DNA of 64,000 nucleotides, taken from the NCBI GenBank assembly GCA_009760855.2, contig WPIO01000029.1, positions 1 through 64,000 of the forward strand, given 5' to 3'. Below the pieces are notes generated by a model, which was not told the origin of the DNA, made no database searches, and saw only the letters and a program-made list of their open reading frames with translations. The stretch is from Cristatella mucedo. Lineage: Eukaryota; Bryozoa; Phylactolaemata; Cristatellidae. Below are positions 12,691 to 24,875 of the stretch, piece by piece; the first letter of the stretch is position 1, and the number at the start of each line of letters is the position of its first letter. A program made the translations under genes and the position numbers.

Positions 12691-14273
12691 TCTGTCCAGC
12701 ACTTTGTAACTCGTGGCGAGAAGCAATAAGCGTGATTGAAACAAGGGATGGTGTCATACTTATACCAAGCATGTACAAGCTCGCAAGAAGACAATCAAGG
12801 CTGCTGGTTAGGGGGAACCTGGTTAGGGCATGCACCTGAGACATTGATGAGGTAAGCACCCAAGGACATGAAAAAGTCCAAAGTTAGTGAGTGTTAACGT
12901 GTGTGGCTTAGCTATTTATGTTGGCATTGTCACGGCCACCCATGTCAAGACCCGCGTCGAGTTAAACCATGGCTAGAACTCGGGCATGGATGACGCTGAA
13001 ACGGATCATAGGTACTCGAAGTCAGCTGTAGCATAGTCTGTAATTAGGCTGGTTCCACAATATGAGCTCACTGCCTGTGGACTCGCCGCTGAGTAATTAC
13101 ACCTCCAAGTAATGGTAGCCAACTTGCTGCATGAAAGAGGAGCAGACTTTCTCATTTAATTAGTAGAGATTAGTACCTAAAGTCACACCATCTTTGACAA
13201 TTCTCAAGGTTGAGTTGCCCTAGCAAACATTCAGGCCTTAGATGATGCAACAGAAATGATCCATTGCAATGAGATGATATCTCATCGACTTCGGCTTCTC
13301 ACACTCGAAAGTCATCATGCAGTAATAGGATGCTTGCAGCTAGTGTACAATTCACTCAGGTCTTTGTCGTGAATGTCGAAGCTGCCACATTACACTGCTT
13401 CTTACAGGCCACATTACCTACCTTTTACTCTCATTGTCATGCAGCGTATCGACTTTAAGTCGCTTTGCTCCTTTTAGGTTTCTTAATTCTGTTGCCCCGC
13501 TAAGTATCTTGCATCGTAGGTCAGTCGCCAAGCTGTGCCTCCAGCCAACATCAAATCCTTAGAGGGCCGTGCCTTCAGTTCGTCTTAAACAAACTACAAT
13601 CCCTCCTGTTCCTCACAACATTTGCTTCGTCCTTGTGAACGTTTTGTATGCTTGCTGACACATTGCATGTTATCATTAACCGATCGACATGCTGCCTTTC
13701 CAGCATATGAAGTGCTTTGAAAGAGAGATTTAGTCTTCCTAGAGCCATTCATACATTGTATTGGGCATTGGCCATCTCGAGGAAGCATTCTTAGGAATCA
13801 GGTTAGAACACGACTCGTCTAAGGCTGTTAGTATCGCTTTTGCACACACGTCCTGTCCACTCATGAATAACCAGGGGTAGACCAAAGCTGCCTTCGTTGC
13901 ACGGCGCACGGATCATATCACGGTCCAACAAATTCGGATCTGATCATAGCTCGGACCAAGTCCTTTCGGCAATCCATTTGCTGATATAATAAGTGAAGTC
14001 ACCGTGGCATCATTGCTGCTCGATTACCCAAATCAAGGTTCGCTTGTCAAACAATATTTTCTGTAATTTTCCTGTGTTCAGGGTACGTACTTCTACTGTG
14101 GCTCTCACCTGGTTACTTAGGTAGTAGGCACACCTTGTCATGTTCATGCGGCGGGTCGGACCTGCTGCGTGAATGTTTGCTGGGCTGTAGTGTATGTGAG
14201 TTAATGCATGCCACGTAGACTCACGCCGTAGTTATGTGGATACTAATGTGGACTTACGCATATCCACTATAAA
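12691..14273. other. No feature seen
   Basis: Few open frames on either strand and no repeat recognised. Confidence 0.5.
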
Positions 14274-14425
14274 ACAATAATAATAATAGTTATTAGTACA
14301 TTTGTTATAGCACCCTCAGGAGAACTCAATATCTTTCTAGGCACTTTACATTTGCTGTACGTGAGAAAGCTTGATCAAATGGATTAGTAGTGGTAGCATG
14401 CTTAATGAACAAAGCATACTAGTTA
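14274..14425 (-). mobile_element. LINE-B 3' tail fragment
   Basis: (AAT)n is followed by gcaccctcaggagaactcaa and ctaggcactttacatttgct, the minus-strand LINE-B tail, with a short stretch of 3' untranslated region behind it. Confidence 0.75.
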
Positions 14426-14544
14426 TCTTGCTTCCTTTGTCGTTCGAGGGTGACATGGTAGTAGCGTTTGATGTCGTGTGTCCCTACTACTGGTAACTTT
14501 CTCTTTATTATCCTATCTACGACTGTCAGGCGGCTGCAACCTAT

Positions 14545-14800
14545 AGGCAGGTGCACCACTCACTGCGACTGCTCGCCCATCTGCTGACTGGCTGGCTCAT
14601 CCTGCCAATCAGCCTATCCTGCCGGGTCTACTTTCGAGCTACAGTTTCCGACCAGGTTTCCCGACATGTCTCCCGTTTGGCCATGCATCTACCACTTTCT
14701 CTCTTGTTGCATGAGGGAAGTCTGTTCGTGCTTGCAGTATTCAAACCGAAAGCCTCTTGGGCTTTTGACGTGCGCTATAAGAAAACCCTCCAGCACTAAC
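14545..14800 (+). mobile_element. LINE-A 3' end fragment
   Basis: It contains the family's 3' untranslated stretch: tcttgttgcatgaggga, an ACCGAAAGCC-type box, then ctataagaaaaccctccagc. The stretch ends at the same point as the copies at 38377 and 54441. The open frames over it (14551-14799, 14666-15037) are not genes. Confidence 0.8.
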
Positions 14801-15110
14801 ATTCAGTTGGTCCTCGTGGCCTCACTGTGGAGTGACAGACGTCGATACGGCGTGCATTACGAGCATGTGCTCGCTTCATTCTTTTTACGGGTGGTGTGCA
14901 CGGTACGGAGGTCGACTCTTTATGGTTTGCCTGCCATAGATATTGGCCAAAGTCGTCGTCGAGTTGCCGGCAAGCACTTGGCACTGATATTTTATGTCCG
15001 AGGAAAGAGAGGTGCATGCAGCCCACGTGCTTTTTAGCATGTGCGCGAGCACACAAAATAATCCTGTTGAGGAATAAAGTGATACCTTCTTTTTACAACC
15101 CGGCGGTGCT

Positions 15111-15165
15111 CTGTGTGTGTGTGTGTGTCTGGTGTGTGATGATGGTGTGTGGTGTGTGGTACGTG
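15111..15165. repeat. (GT)n microsatellite, interrupted
   Basis: A GT-rich stretch with GATGATG interruptions; no coding content. Confidence 0.9.
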
Positions 15166-15602
15166 CATGCAGCGCCTAGTATCTGATTTCGTAGTCGGCC
15201 AGTGCTGCCCTAGCGAGGGCACTTCAGCCACGATTGATGTGCGAGGCATAGCCGCCTTGTTTTCTCCGCTTCGAAATGTCTTTCCGTTCTGGATGCCCCG
15301 TCGTGTGCTACCTGGGCATGGTCACCATGTGGCTTGCGTAACTATTTTCCATAATGCTATTGGCTTTTGCTCCAGCAATGGCAAAAGTTCCCATCCAAAG
15401 TAACTAAGACAGCCGGGCAGCGTGTAATGTCGAGGCCAGCGCTTGAAGTGAAGTGGCAACGAAATGCTTCCAGTGAGGCTGTGCTGCGCTACCAAATATT
15501 ACCTTTATTGCGCTGCCTTCCTTTGCTAATGAGTCGTGCTTTGTCCGGATGGGTGTCACGGACTGCCTTGCTCGTGCTTGCTGCTTAGCAGCGGTCATGT
15601 CG

Positions 15603-15847
15603 CTAGCCGCAAGCTGACGTGCTGTCGATTCGGCACCGACATGTCTGCTGGCTCTTGCAGCATGATGCTATTGGCTGCCGTCGGTGGTAGCAGCTGCAGC
15701 GCGTCTGTGCGAGACGCACCAGGTCCAGCGAAGCTGTACGGCCGCGACGCCTCCCGACTTGCCAAGCACTGGGCACTAAACACTAGCTGCCTGGACAGCT
15801 GGTGCTGGTGCCCGCTGGTGCTCGGCGGCGGGATGGTCTGTCATTAG
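15603..15847 (+). CDS. Candidate terminal exon, unidentified
   Basis: The frame reads FGTDMSAGSCSMMLLAAVGG, then VRDAPGPAKLYGRDASRLAK and HWALNTSCLDSWCWCPLVLG before TAG at 15845-15847. Codons are purine-first. An acceptor at tggctcttgcag (ending about 15659) is possible. A plus-strand AATAAA at 16375 follows after a GT-repeat-bearing stretch that could be 3' untranslated. No family is recognised. Confidence 0.22.
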
Positions 15848-16217
15848 GCTCGTGGCGCAGTCGCTGCCGTGTGGCTGTAGCATGGCCCGCACTGCTCGCA
15901 GCAAGCAGCAGGCCTCTTGTTAGTGTGATTGCCGCCGTAGTGGGCCGCGGTCCTGATCATCTGCTGGAATGTCCCCTGCTCTGCCTTCAGGCCAGGTTCG
16001 GTCAAACGTGCCGCTTTGAGGATCAGTAGCCGTGTGCTTTGTTTGCTCTCGCCCTACGGCTGCTTAGCCGCGCATGACCGAGCTTGGCTCGTGGGTGGAG
16101 GGCAGCTGTTCAGGTTTTGGGTCATGCTGTCAAGAACCTCGGCATCCTGTGTTGCCAATTCGTGTGCCAGACTCACCCTCTTTTTCTCTCGGCCAAACGT
16201 ATTCTTGTGCGTGCCTC

Positions 16218-16258
16218 TGTGTGTGTGTGTGTGTGTGCCTGTGTGTGTGTGTGTGTGG
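16218..16258. repeat. (GT)n microsatellite
   Basis: Two GT runs are separated by GCCT. They explain the Cys-Val-rich and His-Thr-rich open frames between 16016 and 16403. Confidence 0.95.
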
Positions 16259-17088
16259 CATGTGTTTGCGGCTGCGTGCATGCATATGTTGCGTGTCGTA
16301 GTGTGGCACCTTGCACTGCTGCTGGCTTGTCTCCATGTCTCCGTTCGCCTGCATGTCCGAGGTGTGTGGCGTTAATAAACAGTGTTATATGAACGGGTAT
16401 CATTCTTGTATCAGTGAGCTTTACTCAAAAGGGCAGCTCTGATATTACCAAATGCTGAAGCTTGCAAGAGGAAGGCCTCTAAAGCTGCTCACGGAGTGCA
16501 ACAGTCGTTATATCATCGTTTCAGCGCTGGTCGTGATGCAACCACAAACTGGTTGACTAAGATGAATGAATGCCTGGTGATTACATCAAGCAGTGTTAGA
16601 TAATATAGATTCATGCTTTATCGTTCGTTGACTTTTACATAGTGCAACCCTTGCATTCATCTTGGTACATATGTCCTCGTTGTTTGGGCGATGATCTCAA
16701 AGAAGAAAAGTAATAAAAACATCGGAACAGCTAACATTCTCGATAATCGGATGCTGGGGTTAGTCTATGTGGAACATGCTTACAAAACCCGACACTCAAA
16801 CTTGGTACTTTATTGAGTGGGTGTTGTGTGTGTGTGTTCGTGTCGTGGTTATTCATTACTCACTCGTCGGGCTGCTGCCGCCCTTGCCTCTGGCTTTGCA
16901 GTTTCGGCAGACTCTCAAGCCTTGTTATCAGCATACACACCACACACACGCAGCGTAACGTTATTAAACTGCCGAAACCCTTTCTGCGCTGTTGTTCCAT
17001 CGTGAATCAGCCTGGTCACAGTTCTGCCTAACACACTGAGTGCCATTGCCAGTGTTCATACAGCCTGTGCATGCGGCAGCATTTAATA

Positions 17089-17856
17089 CAGTGGTACCTC
17101 GGCTTGCGAGTTTAATTCGTTCCGTGCTGGAGCTCGTAACTCAAATTACTTGTGTGTCAAATCAATTTTCCCCATTGAAATGAATTGAAACGTCATTAAC
17201 CCGTTCCGACCCCCGAAAACACTGCGATTTTGTCACATGTTTTTAAATTAAAAAATGTACTTATAAATACGAATATGTTTTAAAAAGAATAAAATGTCTT
17301 GCAATAAACGGGTTTTATTTATCCTAACTTACAGGAGTAACTTGAAGATCAGACGACTTGAAGGTGCTAATAGAGTTAGAGGAAAAACATGAAATATCCG
17401 AATCTTGTTAACGATTTTTGCTGTTTCTTCCAGCCTTTCCCACTCTCAGTTTATTGGCTTGGCCTTACGGGAATGTGCCGATTTAATTATTCGATGAACT
17501 CTCCACACGATGACTGAAGTACAGTACATACTTAGCTGTTCCTCCCGTAGTCAGATTACGCAGAGTCTGTCTTGTGTGTCCAAGCTCGATGTCACTCGAG
17601 TATGTCTGGGTGCAAACCAACAGGCCTACGCGGCGTCACACCGCATCGTAAGGCAGCGTCTTGAACGAAGGTCTGTTTGCTGCCCTACCATATGGCTTGA
17701 GTAACCCATGCAGTGTGAAAGTGCTCGCGGCAACTAGCGATGGAGTATCTGAAGCTGGCTCGTGAACGATATTTAGCCTCATCAGCAAAACTCGGCAAGA
17801 GACATCTTTTATCTCGAAACACTCATATCAGACACTCGTAAGCCCAGGTACCACTG
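17089..17856. mobile_element. Terminal-inverted-repeat DNA transposon, pogo/Tigger-like, probably non-autonomous
   Basis: The left end reads CAGTGGTACCTCGGCTTGCG and the reverse complement of the right end reads CAGTGGTACCTGGGCTTACG; over the outer 22 bases 20 agree. A TA dinucleotide flanks each end (17087-17088 and 17857-17858), as expected for a TA target-site duplication of the Tc1/mariner-pogo group. Similar CAGTGG-CCTCGG ends are known in Tigger-like elements. The 768-bp interior has no transposase-like open frame: the frame at 17510-17704 resembles nothing, so it would depend on a transposase encoded elsewhere. Confidence 0.8.
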
Positions 17857-19499
17857 TATATCGATTGGTAAACGGTACGAGTTGCCATGGTGTCACTTGG
17901 TTGGCATGCCTACGACAAAGGTTGTATGCATGCTTGCCCTTGCTGTCACGACATGGCGGTGGATGTGAAGAAGATGACATGGTGAGTACATCTTCTTTTC
18001 CTTTGCTATTTAAGAAAAGATACAAACCATCTCCAAGCCATGTGCCAATGCTTCGTCCTCAAGATACACAAAAGTGGTAAGCACTTGCTGCTAGCGCATC
18101 AGCGCGTCGGGTGGTGTGCTCACTCCCTCTGGTGGGTGCCGGATGAGCAGGTGGCGGCGCGTCTTCTGCGACTGGGAAGCGTGTACGCGTACAAGCGACC
18201 CGATGCCGCGTGTCGTGCTGGGCAGCAGGACGGAGGAAAGTGTCGTGCTGGCTTTGACTGCCGGACCCGACACCGAAGAGCCCTCACCGTGGGACTAGTG
18301 CCCGTCTGGGCAACACACCGTCGATGAATGGCGATGGGTATGCAAGCTCGGGCAGATCATTCGTTGTTCTGCTATGTTGTATATCGTCGTCGTCGTAGAC
18401 CATGAGATTTCGGTATGAGGCAGCATTGTGCAATCTAGGAGATTTTCCGTTCATTCTCGAGTTCACCGCTCGGCGGTCGCGCAAAATTCGCCGTAAGGTT
18501 GCTGTGCTGGTGCTCTCGAAGCTGCGTGGATATCTACCGGTCAAGTGTCGTGCTGACTAAGTCAGGTGGTGCAGCATATTCCGTCTGTAGTGCCGTTTTG
18601 TTACTGGTGGCGTGCTTTATGTCGGTGGCTCGCATTTGGTCGTAAGTTGGCGTGCAGGTTTGTGGTGCGACTTTCTTCTTAGCGCTTCTGCTCTCGACTC
18701 AAGAAATTCGTGGCAGGACCGCTGCAGGTTTGCGTGTATACGAGGGCAGACCGACCTGGCCGACGGCCTACCTGCTCCTTGCTGTCTGTGCTGCTGCTGC
18801 CACCCGCATGTGAGCATCTACTGTCTGACACGTGGCTCGAAGTAAATTTGTTTCTACATCCACACTTATTTTAGCGAGTTGAGTGCCCGACTGAACTGAG
18901 ACAGGGCTTTAACAAAGAGAAAACCATATTCTCTCAGTACCGAAGTACAAGTATGACACCACGGCCACGATAGCTGCGTCCCTTTTGCCTCGCACCGACT
19001 TGGAAGCTCCGATACTAGCCGCCGAGGTCTTGGCTCAAGCGTGTAAGGTGCTTGCACTTCCAGGACCTAGTAAACACGAAGCTGTCGTCGATCAGCCGAA
19101 AATATCACCTTCTCACTTAATTTTCACTCCATTTGCTTGTGATACAGCCCATCACTCCCTCACTCTTGAGAATAGAAATTTGTCTCGTGTGATAGCCCCC
19201 TAAGAGACGCCGATGCTCCTCCTATGTAGAGGGTGTTACAAACTGATCTGTAGGAGAAGCAATAATCAAATGCTAAGTGAACTGGCCAAGGTACTCATGC
19301 TTAGATCAGCGTTGCAAAAAGCACCGCGTTATTAGAATATGAATGCAAAACGCCAGCAAGGAGCCACTCTCTGGCTGCTGCTTAGTAGGGTCCTTGGTTG
19401 TATTGTAGTAGCTGCTAAATTAGCACTCAGGTAAGCACTCAGAGCACAAGAAAAGGACCGCACTGACTGCCGTATCACAGCGTGCACTCTCGGGACGTT

Positions 19500-19760
19500 T
19501 TACAGTTTTCTTAACTCACGAGCATGCACAGCAATTCACGTAGACTGATCTCAGTGGCTGCGTGTGAACAAGTAGGTTTTAGCCACTCTTTTTAATGTCA
19601 AATCAGGCGATGATGTAAGATGTAAGTCAGGAGTCAGTCTCCCGGCTTTGGTGTCTAGGGACGGAGGCACAACCTCCAAGAGATTTGAAGTTCAGGGGGT
19701 TTAGGGTCGGCAGACAACTAATCGACCAGATTCAGCAAAGAGGGTGTGGTGCCAACTGGT
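19500..19760 (-). mobile_element. Decayed LINE-B-like 3' region
   Basis: A series of weak but collinear matches to the LINE-B 3' coding and untranslated region is visible: tttttaatgtcaaatcaggc against ttttaaatgtggtcaggtca, then cccggctttggtgtctaggg against ccaggctttgggagcatacg. No tail is preserved. It may be an older subfamily. Confidence 0.4.
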
Positions 19761-19895
19761 CTGATGTGCAAACTAATGCTAGCTAGTACAGCCAGAGCAG
19801 GAGAATGGTAGGGACCTAAGGCAAGTGACAAAATGCGTGAAAGCGATTGTGCCCCTGCTGCTGATGGGCATCTAATGGCAAACTGACGAGATGGA

Positions 19896-20426
19896 GTGTG
19901 TCAGCTATGGCTTTTGTTTAGTCATTTGTCAGTGGCTGAAGGCGGAGTGCAGCCTGTTTATCTCCAAAATACTGATAATGTCACAGTGGGTTGCATTCAG
20001 GCTTTATGTGTTAGTTGTGCTATAGTGCGCTTTTGGCTTCGCTATTGCTGCCTGTTGTTTTGGATCGCTTCTACGAAACAGAAAATAGCTTCTAGGCTGG
20101 TTTTCTCTGTTAGCTGTGCGCTTTTACCGTATGGACTCGCAATCGACCAGGACTGCAAACAGAGAGACACACACATTTTCAATCCCCGTGTGACTGTGCA
20201 AGCCATGTGTCAGGCCTTCACGCTGTTCTTCATACAAACGTGTGTGACAACGCAAAAGCGGCTTGTTGCTACGTACCATCTGGCCCCACGCACACGGTGG
20301 GTCATTTACTATGACACAAACTGCCTGGCCGATCCAATGACAATTGTGTCGAATGGGAATATGACTGATGATCTCATTGCTGCTATGAGGAATGTGATGA
20401 GGAAACCCTGTGCCACCTACAGTTAG
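19896..20426 (+). CDS. 176-codon open frame, unassigned
   Basis: The second half (from DQDCKQRDTHIFNPRVTVQA to DDLIAAMRNVMRKPCATYS) is better balanced than the first, which is Cys/Trp-rich. No domain is recognised, and one open frame of this length is expected by chance in a window of this size and composition. Confidence 0.15.
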   Translation: MCQLWLLFSHLSVAEGGVQPVYLQNTDNVTVGCIQALCVSCAIVRFWLRYCCLLFWIASTKQKIASRLVFSVSCALLPYGLAIDQDCKQRDTHIFNPRVTVQAMCQAFTLFFIQTCVTTQKRLVATYHLAPRTRWVIYYDTNCLADPMTIVSNGNMTDDLIAAMRNVMRKPCATYS

Positions 20427-22654
20427 TGAACATGAGGATACTTAAAAAGCAATGACGTCTAAGCTTCGTGAGATTATGATCAGAATGGATCTCGAAAATG
20501 TGACCAGTGTTTATGTGAGTCCCTAATCATCTCAGCACATGTTTTGCATCTTGCCCTTCGAGTAATGTTTTTCTTAATGTGAATAACATTATTTGTGTAC
20601 CTCGAGGTAATTTAAGTCTTCTTTATATCGACTCAGCTTAGGGAACAGCTGGAGGCAGTCTTTCATCGCCAGCCCTGAAAGAGTACAAGAGTTCTATCGA
20701 TGAAGAGATGATTGTTGTGACGATATGAGACGTCTCCTTCTCGCATCTTTGATTTTCTTTCTCTTGGATCAGAATGGAATGCATCGAATCTGGACGAGCT
20801 TAATAGAACATGGTACGTGTGCTCATTAGTGTCTTCAGTGGCAGAGTGTGGTATGCTGAGTTGGGCGACCCCCATCGCCTTTTAGCTGTGCTATTTCTTT
20901 TGTCCTTTTGGGTGCAGTGTTGGGTCACATTCTGAACGAACGAGAGGAAATTGACAACTTCTTTCTCTGGCCTCTTTACTTAGTACCACACATGGTCGAC
21001 CGTGGCACGACACGCGAAGACACGACTTGCTCAAATATTGGGACACGCTCAGCCACAAAGTTTATTCTCTTCAGTGCTTGTGTGAGTAGTGACATCATCA
21101 GTAGCAGCTTCTGCCACACCGGTTAAGCTTCGCAGTTTACTAATTAGTGTAAACCTCTTTTAGAGAGAGCACTTTGAAAGTGATCGTGGTGCATGTGACA
21201 GATGGGGTGTCCAGCACTGTCTGTAACTCTTCCACTGCTAGGCCAGCTTGCAGCCGTTTGACTCTGCTGTCGCCCAGCTTCTGTGATGTCCCAGACCGCG
21301 CGACTGCTACTGTACTTCCTCGGGTCCACCTCCGTTACGCTGCCGGTTATTAGCCCTTTGCCGATGTCATACGAATCATGCAACTGGAGCTTAGCGAGCG
21401 CACGCACTCTTACGATTCTTGTCCAGTCGACGAAGCTGTTGTGCTGCGACTACCCATGACGGGTTTCGCGGTCCGCCAGCCTTAAGCTGTAAGAAGGCAT
21501 TCTCACACGCGCCAGGTGAGGAAGGCATTTGGCACTGTACTCTGTGCCCTGGTCTTGGCCATAGTAGGTGCGCCATGCGTGTCGGCATGTCTACTCGCCC
21601 TGTCGGAGACAGACTGCCTTTTGTCAACAAACAAAATTGGCGTTGCTAGGGTCCGAGATCGATATCAGTGGACCACACGATTTTCCCTTTTCTCGCTTGC
21701 TTCGATAGCACTCAGCGACTTTGGCGACCGGTGGCGCTCAAAGGTCGCGAGAGCAACCCTCAAGCGTGCAGCGCTGCGTGCTGCCTCGGGCGACGACTGC
21801 AACACTTATGCGTGTCATGGCAAAGTGCTGGCTCTGCGCTGACACGAGCGCGGCACATTCGACAATGGCCACGAGGTCTTCGACTGAGGACAGCGGCTGC
21901 ACTAGCAGGGCCTCGTTGGCAGCCAAACATCGGCTAGATCTGGCGGCTGGCAGTGCTGCAACTCCGGAGCCCTACTGCGGCCGAGGTCGTGGTCGTCGCC
22001 GAGCTCGATGCAAGGACCAAGGGGGTGCTTAATGGGTAATTCGTGCGTGCGTGCTCCGCATGCTGCTCGCCCTGCCTCAGCTACTTAGTGAGCAGCAGCG
22101 TGGTGTCGGAAGAACAGTTCTGCATCGTTTCTAAAGACCTGACCAGCTGTGTGGCAACGTAAAAACTGAACGGCGGCAGTAAGGACAACAAGGAGCTTCA
22201 CCTGAAGTTTGGCAAACTATTAACGGCGCATTACGTTGCTATGCGCTGCAGAGTAAGTCCTCACGCGTTTTCAGCAGGTTCCTCACCCTGACTGGATGTA
22301 TCGGCTGAGGCCGAGCCAAGACGGCAGCAGGAGTCGGAGGGCCCGGAAAGGCATCTGAGTCGTGCATTGGTAAAACGCTGCTCTGCTCGGTGTTTGTTCT
22401 TTTCGAGTGGAGTCGACTCGTGGACTTGTCGCTGGCTGCCAGCAGCTGAACGCTGCAACGTGAAGGCCTAGTTTTAATGCAGCCAATTTTGCGCTCTGCG
22501 CTATGAATCAGGGCTGCACCTTAACCCTGGCATTATGTGTGCCTTCAGCCACAAAGTCTACTCCCTGCCTTATGGAGCTTGACGCTCGCTAGCATCACGA
22601 CGACAGACGGAGGCGAGAATCGCTTCTAGACGCAGCAGAGCAACAGCAGCAGCG

Positions 22655-23656
22655 ATGATGATGATGCAGTGCCATGATGATGATGAGGATGAGCTGATGG
22701 TAACCGCGCAAGGAACATCTGATGAGGCGATGATGCGCACTGCTTTCTTCCAAATGCAGATGACTGATTCTAGCCTGTCATGCCGCCACCGACAGTACCG
22801 ATGTCCGCCACGATGCCGACTTGTCCGCAAAGCGCAGTCGACTCGCCGAGCGTTTCCGGTGTCTGAACTGAAATGGTTTTGGTGCCACGAATCAGATCCA
22901 GCCAGTGCCGACCCGTGGCATGCTGATGTGACTCTGCTGCCGCTTATCGGTCGTGGCGCCTCCTGCCGTTGGTCGGCCAAGTGGACGTCGGCTCTCCGAG
23001 GCGAGAAGTGGCCATCGCCTACTCGCCAGCCTTCGCCTTTTTGCCGCCTTGACGGCAGCAGCGCTCCAGCGTATCCTCCACCTGATTGCGTACGGTCTCG
23101 CCTGTGGCGTGACCTACCTGACGACCGCAGCTTGCGAGTTTCGTCTGGTCAGACTCTGCCGCGCGACCCAGAATGGTTTCCAGCTTACGTCGTTTCAGCG
23201 CGCCTCTGCGGCAACGTGGTGACCTCCGTAGGAGCTGGTGCCGGCTTGGCGGTGCGGCGTGACACTCATTCCCACCCGATGTGCTGTCGGCTTCGCTGGC
23301 TGAAACCACGCGGACGTCGCCCTGCAGGGTGGCGGGGCAGAGACTCGTCGCCAGCCCAAGCGCACGCTGCGTGCCGACTCCCGGGATCGCGTGGTGTTGC
23401 TCGTCGGAGGAGCCACTTGCCAGCCCTGCACCAGCCCGACCTGCCAGGAAGGAGCGTGTTCGATAGAAGCGAATGCGGCAGGCCCGGCAGCCTGGGTGGA
23501 TCTGGCGGCTTGGCTACGCTGCGGAGGACATTCATGGAGGCCAGGCGCCCGTTCGCCGGCAAGAAGGTTGTCACTCCAGTGTCTGAGCTCACGCGCAGGC
23601 TCAGCGCCTTGACCTGCTGCCTCCGCCACTACTCCAGAGGTCGTCGGTGCTGGTAG
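22655..23656 (+). CDS. 333-codon open frame, the longest in the window; coding status unclear
   Basis: The start is acidic and methionine-rich (MMMMQCHDDDEDELMVTAQG). Most of the rest is Arg-, Ser-, Pro-, Trp- and Cys-rich without domains, membrane spans or repeats that I recognise. The region is GC-rich and four other frames are open over long parts, including a plus-strand frame (22953-23222) with a membrane-like stretch LFAALTAAALQRILHLIAYG. It could be a single-exon gene, a set of exons read partly in the wrong frame, or chance openness due to few A+T-rich stops. Confidence 0.2.
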   Translation: MMMMQCHDDDEDELMVTAQGTSDEAMMRTAFFQMQMTDSSLSCRHRQYRCPPRCRLVRKAQSTRRAFPVSELKWFWCHESDPASADPWHADVTLLPLIGRGASCRWSAKWTSALRGEKWPSPTRQPSPFCRLDGSSAPAYPPPDCVRSRLWRDLPDDRSLRVSSGQTLPRDPEWFPAYVVSARLCGNVVTSVGAGAGLAVRRDTHSHPMCCRLRWLKPRGRRPAGWRGRDSSPAQAHAACRLPGSRGVARRRSHLPALHQPDLPGRSVFDRSECGRPGSLGGSGGLATLRRTFMEARRPFAGKKVVTPVSELTRRLSALTCCLRHYSRGRRCW

Positions 23657-23764
23657 CATCACTGCTCAGCCGTGTGCACTCGTTGCCCGAGCAGGCTTGC
23701 ACTACCACCGGTGGCGTGAAGCCGACGACAGGCCAGGCTCCTTGCAGGTCGTCATGGCGTGGAG

Positions 23765-23953
23765 CTACTGGCCTGCGCCTGGGACAGTGATGAAAGTGAG
23801 GAATTCGAAGAAAGGTTGGGGCCTACTTCTTACGGCTTTGCTAAGTCGAAGGCTACAGTGCTTCCGGTTGAGGCCGGACTGAAAAGCCAAGGGTGTTACT
23901 CTCATTCAGCGTGCGGCTTTCTTGGCCTCACGTATTTCCTGTCTCAGCTGTGA
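23765..23953 (+). CDS. Candidate exon, unidentified
   Basis: The frame carries an acidic stretch AWDSDESEEFEERLGPTS followed by YGFAKSKATVLPVEAGLKSQ and a hydrophobic end before TGA. It lies downstream of the long open frame ending at 23656 but in another frame. It might belong to the same unidentified gene. Confidence 0.2.
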   Translation, partial: LLACAWDSDESEEFEERLGPTSYGFAKSKATVLPVEAGLKSQGCYSHSACGFLGLTYFLSQL

Positions 23954-24649
23954 ACCATTGTCGTCGGTTCCGCGCTCATCGCTGCACTCTGGTCGCTCCC
24001 GCAGGTCGTAGGCCCAGCCTGTTCTTCAGCCATACTTTCAGATCAGTGCTACTGGCCACCTGCGAAACTTTTTCTCTCTAACGGGCCTGCCTGACCCTGT
24101 ATCTCAACGATTTCTGTGAGGACGACAAACATATCGACCTCGTCCGCCAATGACTTGCGGCTGGTCGGCGCTGGACGTCCTACGCCATTGCCCACTTCGA
24201 TATGCTCTTCGCTGCGCTAGTTACTCCTAACTATGCCGATGCACTTGACACCATTTGTTTTAGGGTAAGAAGTTAGGTGGGCATTGTAAGACTGCAGCGA
24301 AAGTCGCGCTTGGGCCTTTGATGTCACTATGGAGAATCGATCAGCTATCCAGCCGTGACATTCCAGTTACCACACGGTTATTCAGTATTATTCTGGCGAT
24401 CAGATTGACGTAGACATAATTTCAGGGTAGCCCATTACGGTCTTAGTCAAGGCTCACATCTAGGTCAATTGTCAGAATGCAGTGCCTCCTCGCGCGATTA
24501 GCAGTATTACAACTAGAGACACCACGTGTTCGGCTTTCCATTGAATGACACGTGCAAGATGGCATAGCAACTTGACTCAACCAGTGCTTGATCTTGATGG
24601 TGTTGAGCCTCCCTAGCAAAAAGCTTTGGAAATCTTGCTTGCTGCTATC

Positions 24650-24810
24650 AAATTAAATTAAATTAAATTAAATACTAGCTGATTCAACACCTCTTTTGTA
24701 GTGAGCACATCACCATATACAGCGGCAATAAAGGATCGCCTGCTGCCATGAGATCGAACTCGCATGACTTTGGGACCCGAGGTCGTGCGCCACATCACCT
24801 AGTCATGCAT
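24650..24810 (-). mobile_element. S1 SINE copy with (AAATT)n tail
   Basis: On the minus strand the head is recognised by cgacctcgggtcccaaag, the 3' part by a gaggtgttgaatcagctag equivalent of gaggctgttaa...cagctag, and the end by a run of AATTA-type repeats at 24650-24675. The simple repeat differs from the TAT tail at 57.5 kb. Confidence 0.65.
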
Positions 24811-24875
24811 CGGCCCATCCAAATGTGTAGTCCGAGGTGTTAGGTTGTTGCAAAGAGCACAGTTGGCTGGCCCAC

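Larger units (their letters stand above)
17859..21400. other. No recognised gene; decayed LINE at 19.5 kb
   Basis: Scattered short frames. The 19896-20426 frame is listed separately. Confidence 0.4.
21401..24100. other. GC-rich island with many overlapping open frames
   Basis: Several frames on both strands are open for 60-333 codons. One plus frame near 21516 reads a membrane-like RKAFGTVLCALVLAIVGAPC. CpG is not depleted. This could be a gene-rich stretch with unrecognised short exons, or simply GC-rich sequence with few stops. Confidence 0.35.

Noticed and set aside
16016..16403. Several overlapping open frames on both strands
   Set aside because: They owe their openness to GT repeats lacking stops.
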